A stretch of DNA of 64,000 nt, from assembly GCA_021295965.1 (NCBI GenBank), contig JAGWBI010000003.1, positions 4,719 through 68,718 of the forward strand. Direction: 5' to 3'. Positions 24,273-34,355 of the stretch are shown piece by piece. A program made the translations under genes and the position numbers. The DNA comes from Dehalococcoidia bacterium. GTDB lineage: Bacteria > Chloroflexota > Dehalococcoidia > Lucifugimonadales > UBA3495. A model generated the notes under the pieces. That model was not told the DNA's origin and did not search any database. It was given only the letters and a program-made list of their open reading frames with translations. Each line of letters starts with the position of its first letter. The first letter of the stretch is position 1.

Positions 24273-26312
24273 ATGATCACTGAACAGTTGGTGTGGGCCA
24301 TCTTCCTGCTGCCGGTGGCTTCGTTCCTGCTCATCGGACTTGTCATAAGACCGATGGGCGCGAGTTTTGCCAAAGTTGCCGGATACCTCACCATCGCTGC
24401 CCTGGGTGTCGGGTTCATCCTGTCCGTTTGGCTTTTGCGCTCGTCGGCCCACCACCACATGGTGTACGAATTTGCTCCGCACCTGTGGCTCGAACTCGGC
24501 GGCGCCACCATCGAAATGGGCCTGCTGCTGGATCCGCTGACCAACGTCATGCTCGTGGTGGTCACCGGCGTCAGCCTCATGGTGCAGATCTATTCCATGG
24601 GTTACATGGATGGCGACGAGAGTTTCGCGCGCTATTACGCCTATATGTCGCTGTTCAGCGCGTCCATGATCGGCTTGGTGCTGGCGGTCAACATCGTTCA
24701 GATGTACGTGTTCTGGGAGCTGGTCGGATTGTCGTCATATCTCCTGATCGGGTTCTGGCACAACCGGCCATCGGCGGCGGCGGCGGCGAAAAAAGCGTTC
24801 GTAATCACGCGTATCGGCGACGTGGGGTTCCTGCTGGCAATCATCTACCTGTTCTTCCAGGCCGACGAATTCGCCGCCCACGGACTCAATGCCCTGCATA
24901 TCCCGCACATCTGGGAGGCGGCGGCTCCGATTGCGGCTGGCGGCGCCGGCATAGTGGCCGGTGGAGCATTGCTGTGGCTGTGCCTTGGTCTGTTCGCCGG
25001 AGCCGTGGGCAAGAGCGGCCAGTTCCCCCTGCACACCTGGCTCCCGGACGCCATGGAGGGTCCGACCCCGGTCAGCGCGCTCATCCACGCCGCTACCATG
25101 GTCGCCGCCGGCGTTTTCCTGGTGGGACGGTTCTTCCCCGTCTTCGCCGAGTCCCAGGCGGCGATGATGGTGGTCGCCCTCATCGGCGCGTTCACCGCCG
25201 TTTTCGCTGCCACCATGGGCCTCGCCGCCAACGACATCAAGCGCGTCATGGCCTACTCCACGGTGAGCCAGCTGGGCTACATGATGGCAGCCCTGGGCGT
25301 GGGCGCATACAACGCGGCCCTGTTCCACCTGTTCACCCATGCTTTCTTCAAGGCGCTTTTATTCCTCGGGGCGGGCAGCGTCAACCACGCCGCCGGCACC
25401 TTCAACATGATGTACATGGGAGGCCTCCGGAAGGCGATGCCCTGGACCTACTGGCTCATGGTCATCGGATCCTTGAGCCTGGTCGGCATCTTCCCGCTGG
25501 CCGGTTTCTGGAGCAAGGACGAAATCCTGCTGGAATCCTGGCTCGCCGGAGGCCCGGTTCCGGCATCTATCAGCCTGTTGGTGTTCATCCTGCTGCTGGT
25601 GGGTGTCCTGCTCACCGCCTTCTACACTTTCCGCATGGTGCATCTCACGTTCCACGGAGAGTTCCGCGGCGGCGGTGAACAGGAACTCCACGACACTGAA
25701 GCCGCCGGTGAGCCGGCCCCAACCGGCGTTACCCACCACGTGCATCTTGGCGAATCCCCCCTCGTCATGGTGGTTCCCATGGGCATCCTCGGTTTCAGTG
25801 CCGTCGTAGCCGGCTGGATCGCCAACCCCATCGGCCTTTCCAGCATATTCGGCTTGATACCGTCCCATTGGCTCACCGAATACTTCGCGTCCGGGCTGCA
25901 CGACGGGCACCATGCACCGCCGTTCAACATCGGGATCGCCGTCATATCCAACGTCGTCGCCTTTGCCGGCATTGGCCTGGCAGTCCTGGCGTATGCGTGG
26001 CCGCGCCCCTTCGTGTTCAGGGATCCTTTAACCGGTGCGGGCCCGCTCCATACTTTGCTCGCCCAGCGTTACTTTATGGACCACCTCTACGAGGGCGTCG
26101 TCGTGGGGCGGCTGTTCTACCGTATCGTCGCCGGCATCACCGACTGGGTGGACCGCAACATCGTCGATGGGATCGTCGGATTGACCGGATGGGTCTCCCG
26201 CAACGTCGGTAGCCTGATCGCGCTGGCCCAAAACGGTCAGGTGCAGACCTATCCTCTCGTCGCCGCCGTCGGCGGGTTGGTCATCATCATCCTGTACCTG
26301 GCGCTGGGATAG
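24273..26312 (+). CDS. nuoL: NADH-quinone oxidoreductase subunit L
   Basis: A 679-residue antiporter-like subunit, the distal proton pump of complex I, with about sixteen transmembrane helices. Functional motifs are YVFWELVGLSSYLLIGFW with the essential Glu, the Lys-containing region GAVGKSGQFPLHTWLPDAME and the broken-helix SALIHAATMVAAGVF. The long C-terminal amphipathic lateral helix region is present. Length matches NuoL rather than NuoM/N. Confidence 0.96.
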   Translation: MITEQLVWAIFLLPVASFLLIGLVIRPMGASFAKVAGYLTIAALGVGFILSVWLLRSSAHHHMVYEFAPHLWLELGGATIEMGLLLDPLTNVMLVVVTGVSLMVQIYSMGYMDGDESFARYYAYMSLFSASMIGLVLAVNIVQMYVFWELVGLSSYLLIGFWHNRPSAAAAAKKAFVITRIGDVGFLLAIIYLFFQADEFAAHGLNALHIPHIWEAAAPIAAGGAGIVAGGALLWLCLGLFAGAVGKSGQFPLHTWLPDAMEGPTPVSALIHAATMVAAGVFLVGRFFPVFAESQAAMMVVALIGAFTAVFAATMGLAANDIKRVMAYSTVSQLGYMMAALGVGAYNAALFHLFTHAFFKALLFLGAGSVNHAAGTFNMMYMGGLRKAMPWTYWLMVIGSLSLVGIFPLAGFWSKDEILLESWLAGGPVPASISLLVFILLLVGVLLTAFYTFRMVHLTFHGEFRGGGEQELHDTEAAGEPAPTGVTHHVHLGESPLVMVVPMGILGFSAVVAGWIANPIGLSSIFGLIPSHWLTEYFASGLHDGHHAPPFNIGIAVISNVVAFAGIGLAVLAYAWPRPFVFRDPLTGAGPLHTLLAQRYFMDHLYEGVVVGRLFYRIVAGITDWVDRNIVDGIVGLTGWVSRNVGSLIALAQNGQVQTYPLVAAVGGLVIIILYLALG

Positions 26313-26318
26313 CAAACA

Positions 26319-27857
26319 ATGGCTGACGGATTCACAGGACTGCTCACCGTCACCGTCTTCCTGCCGGCCGTCGCCGCTTTACTGTTGGCGGTGGGGACGG
26401 TTCGTGGTGACCGCAACATACGCTGGTTCGCGGCGGTGGTGGCCGCTGCCGACCTTGTCCTCTCCGTGATCGTGTTCGTCTTGTTCCGGCCCGGCGGCGA
26501 CCAATTCCAGTTGGTTGACCGCTTCGACTGGATTAGCACCGACACAGTGCACGCCAGTTATCTCCTGGGCGTGGACGGCATCAGCGCGCCGTTGGTCATG
26601 CTGACGGGCCTGCTGGGCCTGTGCGCCGTGTTCGTGTCCTTCCACATCTCCCACCGCGTCCGCGAGTATTTCATCTGGCTGTTCGTGCTGCAAACCGCGG
26701 TGCTGGGCGTGTTCACCGCCCTGGACTTCCTGCTGTTCTTCCTCTTCTGGGAAATCGAGTTGGTGCCCATGTACCTGCTCATCTCCACCTGGGGCACCGG
26801 CCGGCGGGAATACTCGGCGATGAAGTTCCTGATCTTCACCATCCTCGGCTCGGCGTTCATGCTGGTCGCAATCTTGGGTGTGTTCGTCAGCTCCGGCGTG
26901 GACAGTTTCAACATGACCCGCCTTCTTGAAGTCGGCGGGGCATTGGATGCTACGCGGGCCGCCCTGCCCATGGGCGTGCTGTTCTGGCTGTTCTTCATCG
27001 CCTTCGCCGTCAAGCTCCCCACGTGGCCGGTGCATACCTGGCTTCCCGACGCTCACACCGACGCGCCGACGGCCGGCAGCGTCATGCTGGCCGGCGTCAT
27101 GCTAAAGATGGGAGGCTACGGCCTGCTTCGCGTCAACGCTGCAATGTTCCCGGAGCAGTTGCAGACCTATGCACTGCCGGTGGTTGTCCTGGGAGTCATC
27201 AGCGTGCTCTACGGCGCCGTGGTCACCCTGCGCCAAACCGACCTCAAACGCCTCATCGCCTACTCCAGCGTCAGCCACATGGGGTTGGTGTTGCTGGGCC
27301 TGGGTTCCGTGGCCGCCGTGGGCGGCGCGCTCAGCGACGCGGGTTTGACCGGCGCGGCCATGCAGTTGTTCACCCACGGCACCATCACCGGGCTGTTATT
27401 CGTCGCTGTGGGCATTCTCTACGAAAAGACCCACACCCGTCACATACCCGATCTGGGAGGTCTCGCCAACCGGATGCCGCTGGTGGCAACGGCTTTCCTG
27501 GTGGCCGGCGCGGCCTCTCTTGGCTTGCCGACTCTCAGCGGCTTCGTATCCGAGTTGTTGGTATTCTTTGGCGGCTTCCGTGCCTTCCCGGCGCTGACCA
27601 TTCTGGCCGTCCTGGGCATCATACTGGCCGCCGGATACATCCTGTGGATGCTGCAACGCACCCTGTTCGGTCCGCGCCCGTCGCGGTGGGATGATCTCTC
27701 CGATGCCTCGCCTGTTGAACTGGTGCCGGTGGCCCTGTTGGTGGTGAGCATTGTTGTGGTGGGCGTGTACCCCGCCTGGTTGACCGATGTCTTCCGCGAC
27801 GGCCTTGCGCCCATCGTGAGCAGCTATAATGCCGGCATCGCCGGTGTGGGACGCTAG
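26319..27857 (+). CDS. nuoM: NADH-quinone oxidoreductase subunit M
   Basis: A 512-residue antiporter-like subunit with about fourteen helices. FFLFWEIELVPMYLLIS carries the key Glu; the discontinuous helix follows HTWLPDAHTDAPTAGSVML with a Lys in LKMGGYG. A later IAYSSVSHMGLVLLGLG is diagnostic. It follows nuoL by six bases. A TATAAT inside its 3' end (27826-27831) could be an internal promoter for nuoN but is more likely coding chance. Confidence 0.96.
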   Translation: MADGFTGLLTVTVFLPAVAALLLAVGTVRGDRNIRWFAAVVAAADLVLSVIVFVLFRPGGDQFQLVDRFDWISTDTVHASYLLGVDGISAPLVMLTGLLGLCAVFVSFHISHRVREYFIWLFVLQTAVLGVFTALDFLLFFLFWEIELVPMYLLISTWGTGRREYSAMKFLIFTILGSAFMLVAILGVFVSSGVDSFNMTRLLEVGGALDATRAALPMGVLFWLFFIAFAVKLPTWPVHTWLPDAHTDAPTAGSVMLAGVMLKMGGYGLLRVNAAMFPEQLQTYALPVVVLGVISVLYGAVVTLRQTDLKRLIAYSSVSHMGLVLLGLGSVAAVGGALSDAGLTGAAMQLFTHGTITGLLFVAVGILYEKTHTRHIPDLGGLANRMPLVATAFLVAGAASLGLPTLSGFVSELLVFFGGFRAFPALTILAVLGIILAAGYILWMLQRTLFGPRPSRWDDLSDASPVELVPVALLVVSIVVVGVYPAWLTDVFRDGLAPIVSSYNAGIAGVGR

Positions 27858-27875
27858 AGCAGAGAACGCTTCACC

Positions 27876-29387
27876 ATGACCGCTTACGACCTGTTCCTGG
27901 TTTCGCCTCTCCTGGCCCTGGCTGCGTTGGCCATGCTGGTCATCGTGGTGGATTTGCTGACCCGGCGCACCGGGTTGCTGGTCGGGGTGTCATTCGTGGG
28001 ACTGGCGGCTCCGGCCGCGTTGAGCGTCTGGCAGATGGTGTCCCTTTCCAGCAGCGGTCAGAGCGAGTTGATGGCCGAGGGGTCGGTGGTTCTCTACACC
28101 CTCTCCATCGACCGTTTTGCGCTGTTCTTCAACTTCCTGATCCTGGCCGCCGTCGGCCTGGTGGTGTTGGTTTCCAACGACTATGTGCGCCGCATGGAAC
28201 GGCTGCAGGGCGAATACTTTGGGTTGATGCTCCTGTCGGCAACGGGAATGATGCTGCTGGTGGCAGCGGACGAACTGATCACCATGTACATCGCCCTGGA
28301 ATTGACCACGCTCCCGTTGGCGGCGCTGGCGGCCTTCCTGCCCAACGGCCGGTCCAGCGAAGCGGGCATGAAGTTTCTCATCATCGGCGCCATCAGCAGC
28401 GCGCTGATGCTCTACGGCATGGCCCTCATCTACGGATTCACCGGCAGCACTCGCTTGGAAGAGATCGCGGTGGCGCTGGCCGGCAGTTCCTCGTCGGGCA
28501 TTATCCCCTTTGGCAGCATGGCCGTGCTGTTGGCGGTGGTACTGCTGTTGGCCGGGTTCGGCTTCAAGATGTCCGCCGCGCCGTTTCAGATGTGGGTGCC
28601 AGACGTGTACGAAGGCGCCCCGACGCCCATGGTCGCCTTCCTGTCCGTGGCCAGCAAAGCGGCGGCTTTTGCGCTGGTTCTTCGTGTGTTCTACATCGGC
28701 TTCGATGCCCTGGGTGGCGACTGGTGGGTGTTGCTTGCCGGACTGGCGGCGCTCTCCATGACCATCGGCAACCTGGTGGCCATCGCCCAACGCAACATCA
28801 AGCGTCTTTTCGGCTACAGCACCATCGCCCACGCCGGTTATATCCTCGTCGGCGTGGCGGCTATCGTAACCGTAGGGAACGAGGAAACATTCGGTCCCAG
28901 CAGCGTGTTGTTCTACCTCGCCGCTTATACCGCCGCCAACCTGACCGCCTTTTTCGCCATCGTCTCCATAGGAAACCGAATCAACAGCGACGAGATCGAA
29001 GATTACGCCGGTATGTTGCGCCGTGCGCCTTTCCTCGCCATCGCGCTGGCGCTGGCGCTCATCGCCCTCATTGGCGTCCCGCCCACCAGCATATTCATCG
29101 CCAAGATCTACATCTTCGCTGCCGCTATCAACACCGGCGAGTCACTGATGACCTGGCTGGTGATCATCGGCGTGGTCAACAGCGTGGTTTCCGCGTACTA
29201 CTATCTGCGGGTCATCAAGGTCATGTTCCTCCAGCCCGCCATCAACACGGAGCGGCTCGGCGCGTCGTGGCCGGTCAACGTTGCCCTGGGCGTCGCGGCG
29301 TTGTGTATGTTGTGGTTGGGCGTCGCTCCGGGGGCCATTCTGGACGCAGCCGAGCGTGCGGTGGTCGTCCTCACGGCCGGCGGCTGA
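27876..29387 (+). CDS. nuoN: NADH-quinone oxidoreductase subunit N
   Basis: A 503-residue antiporter-like subunit with about fourteen helices. Motifs include MYIALELTTLPLAALAAF with the Glu, SAAPFQMWVPDVYEGAPTPM, and RLFGYSTIAHAGYILVG. It closes the complex I cluster. No nuoE, nuoF or nuoG follows; the next gene is NAD kinase. Confidence 0.96.
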   Translation: MTAYDLFLVSPLLALAALAMLVIVVDLLTRRTGLLVGVSFVGLAAPAALSVWQMVSLSSSGQSELMAEGSVVLYTLSIDRFALFFNFLILAAVGLVVLVSNDYVRRMERLQGEYFGLMLLSATGMMLLVAADELITMYIALELTTLPLAALAAFLPNGRSSEAGMKFLIIGAISSALMLYGMALIYGFTGSTRLEEIAVALAGSSSSGIIPFGSMAVLLAVVLLLAGFGFKMSAAPFQMWVPDVYEGAPTPMVAFLSVASKAAAFALVLRVFYIGFDALGGDWWVLLAGLAALSMTIGNLVAIAQRNIKRLFGYSTIAHAGYILVGVAAIVTVGNEETFGPSSVLFYLAAYTAANLTAFFAIVSIGNRINSDEIEDYAGMLRRAPFLAIALALALIALIGVPPTSIFIAKIYIFAAAINTGESLMTWLVIIGVVNSVVSAYYYLRVIKVMFLQPAINTERLGASWPVNVALGVAALCMLWLGVAPGAILDAAERAVVVLTAGG

Positions 29388-29409
29388 GGACTGCCACAGC
29401 GAACCTGCC

Positions 29410-30261
29410 ATGAAGACCGTCGGCATCGCCTACAACGACCTTATCCCCGAGGCGCTGGACCTGGCCCACGCCATCGTCGGCGAGCTAAACCTGGGCCCGG
29501 ACACCTGGATCCTGCGCGCCGAAGATGCTGACGATCTGAGCCAACGAGCGCGGAATACCGACCTCGTAATCACCATCGGCGGCGACGGTACGATCCTCCG
29601 GGTGAACCGGGCGATCGCGCCCCAGGGGATTCCGCTGGTAGGCATCAACATGGGCCGCCTGGGTTTCATGACCGAGTTGACCGTGCCCGGTGTAATGGAG
29701 CAGTTACCCCGCTATCTGAACGATGGGATGCGGGTCTCCGAACACAGCATGCTCATGGCCACAGTGCACCGCCGCGACAGCGATGCCGATACCGCGCCGG
29801 AAGGACCGTACCATGCCCTGAACGATGTCGTCCTCTCGCGCAGCCGTGTTTCCCGCGTGATTACCGTTCGCGCTTCCATCGACGGCGCCGACGTATCCAC
29901 TTTCCGCGCCGACGGCGTGATCCTCGCCACCGCCACCGGCAGCACGGGTTACAGCTTCGCGGCCGGCGGCCCGATCCTCGACCCGCTATCCGACGATGTG
30001 GTCCTGACTCCGCTGGCGTCCCACGTCGGCCTGACCACCACCCTGGTGCTGCGCCCCACCAGCAGCGTGGACTTTCATCTGGAAGGCTCTCAGGAAGCCA
30101 TCATCAGCGTGGACGGTTTTGAGAACCACCCCATCGAACCGGGTGATTGGGTCCGAATAACCCGCAGCCCCTACCGCGCCCGTTTCCTACGCGCCAACGA
30201 ACACAACTACTTCTGGGCCACCCTCACCCGTCGCCTCGGCTTGAGCCTACAGGGCCGCTAA
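29410..30261 (+). CDS. nadK: NAD kinase
   Basis: A 283-residue enzyme that phosphorylates NAD to NADP. Motifs: TIGGDGTILRVNRAI with the catalytic GGDG Asp near residue 61, GINMGRLGFMTEL, LNDVVLSR, and TATGSTGYSFAAGGPIL near 175-190, then SVDGFE. ATG 29410 is 22 bases after the nuoN stop; longer upstream frames overlap nuoN and are rejected. It may be co-transcribed with the nuo genes, linking NADP supply to respiratory NAD turnover. Confidence 0.95.
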   Translation: MKTVGIAYNDLIPEALDLAHAIVGELNLGPDTWILRAEDADDLSQRARNTDLVITIGGDGTILRVNRAIAPQGIPLVGINMGRLGFMTELTVPGVMEQLPRYLNDGMRVSEHSMLMATVHRRDSDADTAPEGPYHALNDVVLSRSRVSRVITVRASIDGADVSTFRADGVILATATGSTGYSFAAGGPILDPLSDDVVLTPLASHVGLTTTLVLRPTSSVDFHLEGSQEAIISVDGFENHPIEPGDWVRITRSPYRARFLRANEHNYFWATLTRRLGLSLQGR

Positions 30262-30367
30262 CTTTTATACCGTCACGCCCGTATCACCTCCGTCATTCCG
30301 ACACCACATCGTCATTCCGGAGTAAAACGGAATCCGGGAGCTCTACTTCACTGGACTTGTCGCAGAC

Positions 30368-30916
30368 ATGACTTCCTTCCCCGACAACGAACCCACCATC
30401 TCCACCCGGTCAATATTCCAGGGCCGCATCATAGATGTGCGTGTGGACACCGTTCGCCTGCAAAACGGACGGGAGAGCACCCGCGAGATCGTGGAACACG
30501 CTCCGTCCATCTGCGTCGTGCCGGTGGACGCCGACGGCAACGTGCTCATGGTGCGCCAGTATCGTAAACCGGCGGATGACTTCCTCCTGGAAGTGCCGGC
30601 CGGCGGTATCGAGTCCGGCGAAACGCCGGAGGCGGCGGCCCATCGCGAGTTGCAGGAAGAAATCGGACACGCATCGGCAAACCTGGCGCCACTGACCGCA
30701 TTCTGGTTGGCTCCCGGTTGGTGCACGGAGTATATGTACGCCTTCCTCGCCACCGAGCTGACGCCGGCGACACTGGAATCTGACGACGACGAGTTTATCG
30801 ACGTAATACGCATACCCCTGGAAAGCGCCCCCGAAGAAATCGCCCGCGGCGCAATACAGGACGCCAAGAGCGTTGCTTCCCTGCTGCTCGCTATGCGGGT
30901 TTTGGGAAAGGGTTAG
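30368..30916 (+). CDS. Nudix hydrolase (ADP-ribose pyrophosphatase-like), copy 1
   Basis: A 182-residue Nudix protein. The Nudix box GGIESGETPEAAAHRELQEE continues into IGH and is complete. The N-terminal RSIFQGRIIDVRVDTVRLQN and the preceding-strand VRQYRKPADDFLLEVPAGG are the pattern of ADP-ribose/NDP-sugar pyrophosphatases. A very similar paralogue of identical length follows 11 bases downstream. In this family the product is AMP plus a sugar phosphate; the true substrate is not determinable. Confidence 0.92.
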   Translation: MTSFPDNEPTISTRSIFQGRIIDVRVDTVRLQNGRESTREIVEHAPSICVVPVDADGNVLMVRQYRKPADDFLLEVPAGGIESGETPEAAAHRELQEEIGHASANLAPLTAFWLAPGWCTEYMYAFLATELTPATLESDDDEFIDVIRIPLESAPEEIARGAIQDAKSVASLLLAMRVLGKG

Positions 30917-30927
30917 CGGCAGCGGAT

Positions 30928-31476
30928 ATGCCCGGCTTCCCCACGAATGAACCCACGGTTGCGACCAGGACCGTGTATAACGGCGAATTTATCGATATTC
31001 GGGTGGATACCGTCCGGTTGCCCAACGGGAGAGAAACCGATCGCGAAATCGTCAACCATCCGTCATCGGTATGTGTGGTGCCGGTTGACGCGGACCGGAA
31101 CGTAATTCTGGTTCGACAGTTCCGGAAACCGGCTGGCCAATTTTTGCTGGAAGCGCCAGCCGGAAAAATGCAGCCCGGCGAAGTCCCGGAAGCGGCCGCG
31201 ATAAGGGAGTTGCAAGAAGAAATCGGCCACTTTCCCGGGCGGCTGCAATCTCTGGGCGTGTTCTTCATGAATCCCGGCTTGTCTCCCCAGTGCATGCATG
31301 CCTATTTGACCACCGATCTCAAACCGTCCGAGCTGGACGCTGACGACGACGAATTTATCGAACTGCGAAGGGTACCGTGGACCGACATCCCGACGTTGAT
31401 CGCCGCCGGCGCGATACAGGATGCCAAGAGTATCGCTGCGCTGTTGCTTGCGATGCGCGTTTTGGGCGATAATTAG
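30928..31476 (+). CDS. Nudix hydrolase, tandem paralogue copy 2
   Basis: A 182-residue paralogue of the preceding gene, same length and same layout from NEPT at residue 7 to the shared ending AIQDAKSIAALLLAMRVLG. The Nudix box GKMQPGEVPEAAAIRELQEE is intact. Residues after the box differ (FPGRLQSLGVFFMNPG against SANLAPLTAFWLAPG), so substrate preference may have shifted since the duplication. The 11-base spacing suggests one transcript. Confidence 0.92.
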   Translation: MPGFPTNEPTVATRTVYNGEFIDIRVDTVRLPNGRETDREIVNHPSSVCVVPVDADRNVILVRQFRKPAGQFLLEAPAGKMQPGEVPEAAAIRELQEEIGHFPGRLQSLGVFFMNPGLSPQCMHAYLTTDLKPSELDADDDEFIELRRVPWTDIPTLIAAGAIQDAKSIAALLLAMRVLGDN

Positions 31477-31551
31477 CCGCCGCTATTGGGCGCGCCGCTT
31501 ATGCGCCGCAATCAGCCGGGCGTTGTTCAGTCCGGCCGGAGGAAGACACAA

Positions 31552-33240
31552 ATGCCAGAGGATTTGCAACACGACGTGCTGGTGGTGGGCGCTGGATTAG
31601 CCGGAATGCGCGCCGCCATCGCGGCCCGAGCCGGCGGGGCCAACACCGCCATCATCAGCAAGGTCCACCCCGTGCGCAGCCATTCCAACGCGGCCCAGGG
31701 CGGCATCAACGCCGCGCTGCTGGACCGGGGCGACGACTGGGAGGACCACGCCTACGATACCATCAAGGGCAGCGACTTCCTGGGCGACCAGGACGCCATC
31801 GAGGTGATGTGTCGCCAGGCTGGCGCCTCCCTCATCGATATGGAACACATGGGGGTCACCTTCAACCGGGACGACGACGGACGGTTGGGAACCCGTGCTT
31901 TCGGCGGTCAGCGGCGGGCGCGCACCTTCTTCGTCGGCGACTTCACCGGACAGGCTCTGCTTCATGTGATGTTCGAGCAGCTCATCAAGTCTGGTGTGCA
32001 CCGTTATGAGGAGTGGTTCGTTACCTCCCTGATCATGGAGGACGGACAGGCCGCCGGCGTCATGGCCCTGGAAATCCGCACGGGCGAGCTCCATGTCATC
32101 CGAGCCAAGACGGTCATTTTCTGCACCGGCGGCTGCGGACGGCTCTTCGAGCCCAGCACCAACGCCCTCATCGTCACCGGCGACGGCATGGGCCTGGTGT
32201 ACAACGCCGGCGGCCAGCTGATGGACATGGAGATGGTCCAGTACCATCCCACGACCCTGGCTGGAAGCGGCGTGCTGATCTCCGAAGCAGCCCGCGGCGA
32301 AGGCGCGTACCTGCGCGACAAAGATGGCAACCGCTTCATGGAGAAATACGCTCCCAACATGATGGAGTTGGCCTCCCGCGACGTGGTCTCCCGTGCTGGG
32401 CAGACCGAGATCAACGCCGGCAACGGCATTGACGGCTGCGTCCTGCTGGACTGCACCCATCTGGGCGAAGCCCTGATCATGGAGAAACTTAGCCAGATCA
32501 GGGAAATCGGCATCGACCTGGCCGGCACCGACATGATCAGGGCGCCAATCCCCATCCGCCCCGGTATGCATTACATAATGGGTGGTATCAAGACCAACAT
32601 CGACGGCCTGACCAACGTTGGCGGCGTTTATGCCGCCGGCGAGTGCGCCAACGTCAGCGTCCACGGCGGCAACCGACTGGGCGCCAACTCCCTGCTGGAC
32701 ACCATTGTCTTCGGCGAACGCGCCGGCAACCACGCATCCGAGGCGACCCGTAGCATGGACTACCTAGAGTTCGATGTTGCCGCTACCCTCGCCCGGGAGC
32801 GTCGCCGGATCCAGGAGATGATGGACCGGCCTGAAAACGGCGACCGCTGGTCTGCCATCCGCCGCGAGATGGGCGAATCAATGAACCGCAACGTGGCCGT
32901 TTTCCGCAACGAGGAGGGCATCGAGGAGACCATCAGCGACCTCCACGAGCTGCGCCGCCGCTACGAAAACGTTCCCGTCCACAACAAGGGCAAGACCTTC
33001 AACACCGACCTGGTATTCGCCCTGGAGCTGGGCTATATGCTCGACTGCGCCGACACCATCGCCATGGGCGCTCTCGAGCGCAGGGAAAGCCGCGGCGCCC
33101 AGTTCCGCACCGATTACCCCGACCGCAACGACGAAGAATGGCTCCATCACATCGTCTTGACCAAGGGCGATGGCGGACCGGCAATTTCGGAGTTGCCCGT
33201 GACTATCACCCAATGGACGCCAGAGGAGAGGAAGTACTAA
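31552..33240 (+). CDS. sdhA: Succinate dehydrogenase/fumarate reductase flavoprotein subunit
   Basis: A 562-residue flavoprotein oxidising succinate to fumarate. The FAD-binding start is [16 protein letters not shown]; the covalent-flavin His region reads [15 protein letters not shown]. Substrate-site segments include [23 protein letters not shown] and the [10 protein letters not shown] region, with the late [27 protein letters not shown] sits upstream of ATG 31552; an earlier ATG at 31486 is rejected. It is followed three bases later by sdhB. Confidence 0.95.
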   Translation: MPEDLQHDVLVVGAGLAGMRAAIAARAGGANTAIISKVHPVRSHSNAAQGGINAALLDRGDDWEDHAYDTIKGSDFLGDQDAIEVMCRQAGASLIDMEHMGVTFNRDDDGRLGTRAFGGQRRARTFFVGDFTGQALLHVMFEQLIKSGVHRYEEWFVTSLIMEDGQAAGVMALEIRTGELHVIRAKTVIFCTGGCGRLFEPSTNALIVTGDGMGLVYNAGGQLMDMEMVQYHPTTLAGSGVLISEAARGEGAYLRDKDGNRFMEKYAPNMMELASRDVVSRAGQTEINAGNGIDGCVLLDCTHLGEALIMEKLSQIREIGIDLAGTDMIRAPIPIRPGMHYIMGGIKTNIDGLTNVGGVYAAGECANVSVHGGNRLGANSLLDTIVFGERAGNHASEATRSMDYLEFDVAATLARERRRIQEMMDRPENGDRWSAIRREMGESMNRNVAVFRNEEGIEETISDLHELRRRYENVPVHNKGKTFNTDLVFALELGYMLDCADTIAMGALERRESRGAQFRTDYPDRNDEEWLHHIVLTKGDGGPAISELPVTITQWTPEERKY

Positions 33241-33243
33241 GCT

Positions 33244-34254
33244 ATGGACGTCACCATCAGGGTAAAGCGACAGGACCCGGAAGCTGCCACCGGCGAGGGC
33301 AGGATGCCCTACTGGCAGGAGTATCCGGTCACCATTGCGGACAATGCTACCGTCCTCGACGCGCTGATCCAGATACGAGAGGACGACGACGGAACGCTAT
33401 CCCTGCGTTGCTCATGCCGTAGTTCCATTTGCGGCTCCTGTGCCATGCGCATCAACGGGCACGCCGGTTTGGCGTGCAAAACCATCGCCAGCACGGTGGT
33501 GCAGGACGGCGTCATAACGGTGGAGCCCGCCGGCGTGATGCCCGTCGTCAAAGACCTGGTCGTCAACTTCGATATGTTCTGGGAAAAAATCGAAGCGGTT
33601 GATCCCTTCCTCAAGCACATGGGTCGGGAACCGGAGGGCGAATACATCGTTTCCAACGACGCCATGCTCCATCTCTCCGGCGTCACCGCCTGCATCATGT
33701 GTGGCGCATGTGTCTCAGACTGCACCGTCCTAGAAGTGGATCCCACGTTTCTCGGCCCCGCCGCGTTGGCCAAGGCGTACCGTTTCACCGCCGACCCCCG
33801 CGACGGCGACGCCGAGGGCGTCTCCATGGAACGGCTGTGGGGACTCAGCGAACCCACCGGTATCTGGGACTGCACCCGCTGCAACGAATGCGTCCAGGTC
33901 TGCCCCAAAGGCGTGGCGCCCATGGATCGCATCATGGCAATGCGCGAACAGGCCATTCAGCAGGGCTACGATAACAACAATGGCGCGCGCCACACCGACG
34001 CTTTCACCGAGTCGGTGGGCCACAGCGGCCGCCTCGACGAGCTGCGCCTGCCAATCAAGTCCGTCGGCGGTTTTACCAATATGCCGGCCTTGATGAGCTA
34101 TATGCCCGTAGCCTTCCGCGCCATGCGGCGCGGCAAAATGCCGCCCATTGCCCACAAGAACGTAGAGAACGTGGAAGCCGTGCGGCGTCTGTTCCAGCAA
34201 ATGGAACCTGCACCCCCGGCCCCCCAGGTCAGCAATAACTCTGCCTTCGGCTAA
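33244..34254 (+). CDS. sdhB: Succinate dehydrogenase iron-sulfur subunit
   Basis: A 336-residue iron-sulfur subunit. The 2Fe-2S ligands are in RCSCRSSICGSCAMRING, the later clusters in CIMCGACVSDCT and CTRCNECVQVCPKG. It passes electrons from SdhA toward quinone. The C-terminus extends about 90 residues beyond the last cluster, ending in a Pro/Asn-rich tail; this is longer than the classical 240-residue SdhB and is seen in archaeal-type E enzymes. It directly follows sdhA. Confidence 0.94.
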   Translation: MDVTIRVKRQDPEAATGEGRMPYWQEYPVTIADNATVLDALIQIREDDDGTLSLRCSCRSSICGSCAMRINGHAGLACKTIASTVVQDGVITVEPAGVMPVVKDLVVNFDMFWEKIEAVDPFLKHMGREPEGEYIVSNDAMLHLSGVTACIMCGACVSDCTVLEVDPTFLGPAALAKAYRFTADPRDGDAEGVSMERLWGLSEPTGIWDCTRCNECVQVCPKGVAPMDRIMAMREQAIQQGYDNNNGARHTDAFTESVGHSGRLDELRLPIKSVGGFTNMPALMSYMPVAFRAMRRGKMPPIAHKNVENVEAVRRLFQQMEPAPPAPQVSNNSAFG

Positions 34255-34297
34255 TCGGGTGCAACGTGCCCGCCGCGTGACACCATGGCGTCAAATG

Positions 34298-34323
34298 TAG
34301 GGGCGAATGATTATTCGCCCCTA
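34298..34323. repeat. Near-perfect palindrome, family B
   Basis: TAGGGGCGAATGA pairs with TTATTCGCCCCTA, one mismatch in 13. It is almost the same as 12279-12304 and lies between sdhB and the CCG-protein gene. Confidence 0.85.
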
Positions 34324-34355
34324 GCCTTGCCAGCAGGAACCAACAGGAGGAACCA

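Noticed and set aside
27826-27831. TATAAT near the end of nuoM as a promoter for nuoN
   Set aside because: It falls within coding sequence with no -35 or TG extension, and nuoN is well placed for read-through from upstream.
30290-30345. Additional copy of the GAAA-loop palindrome before the first Nudix gene
   Set aside because: The sequence has CATTCCG and CGGAATCC parts but the loop and pairing are disrupted, so it is at most a degenerate relic.
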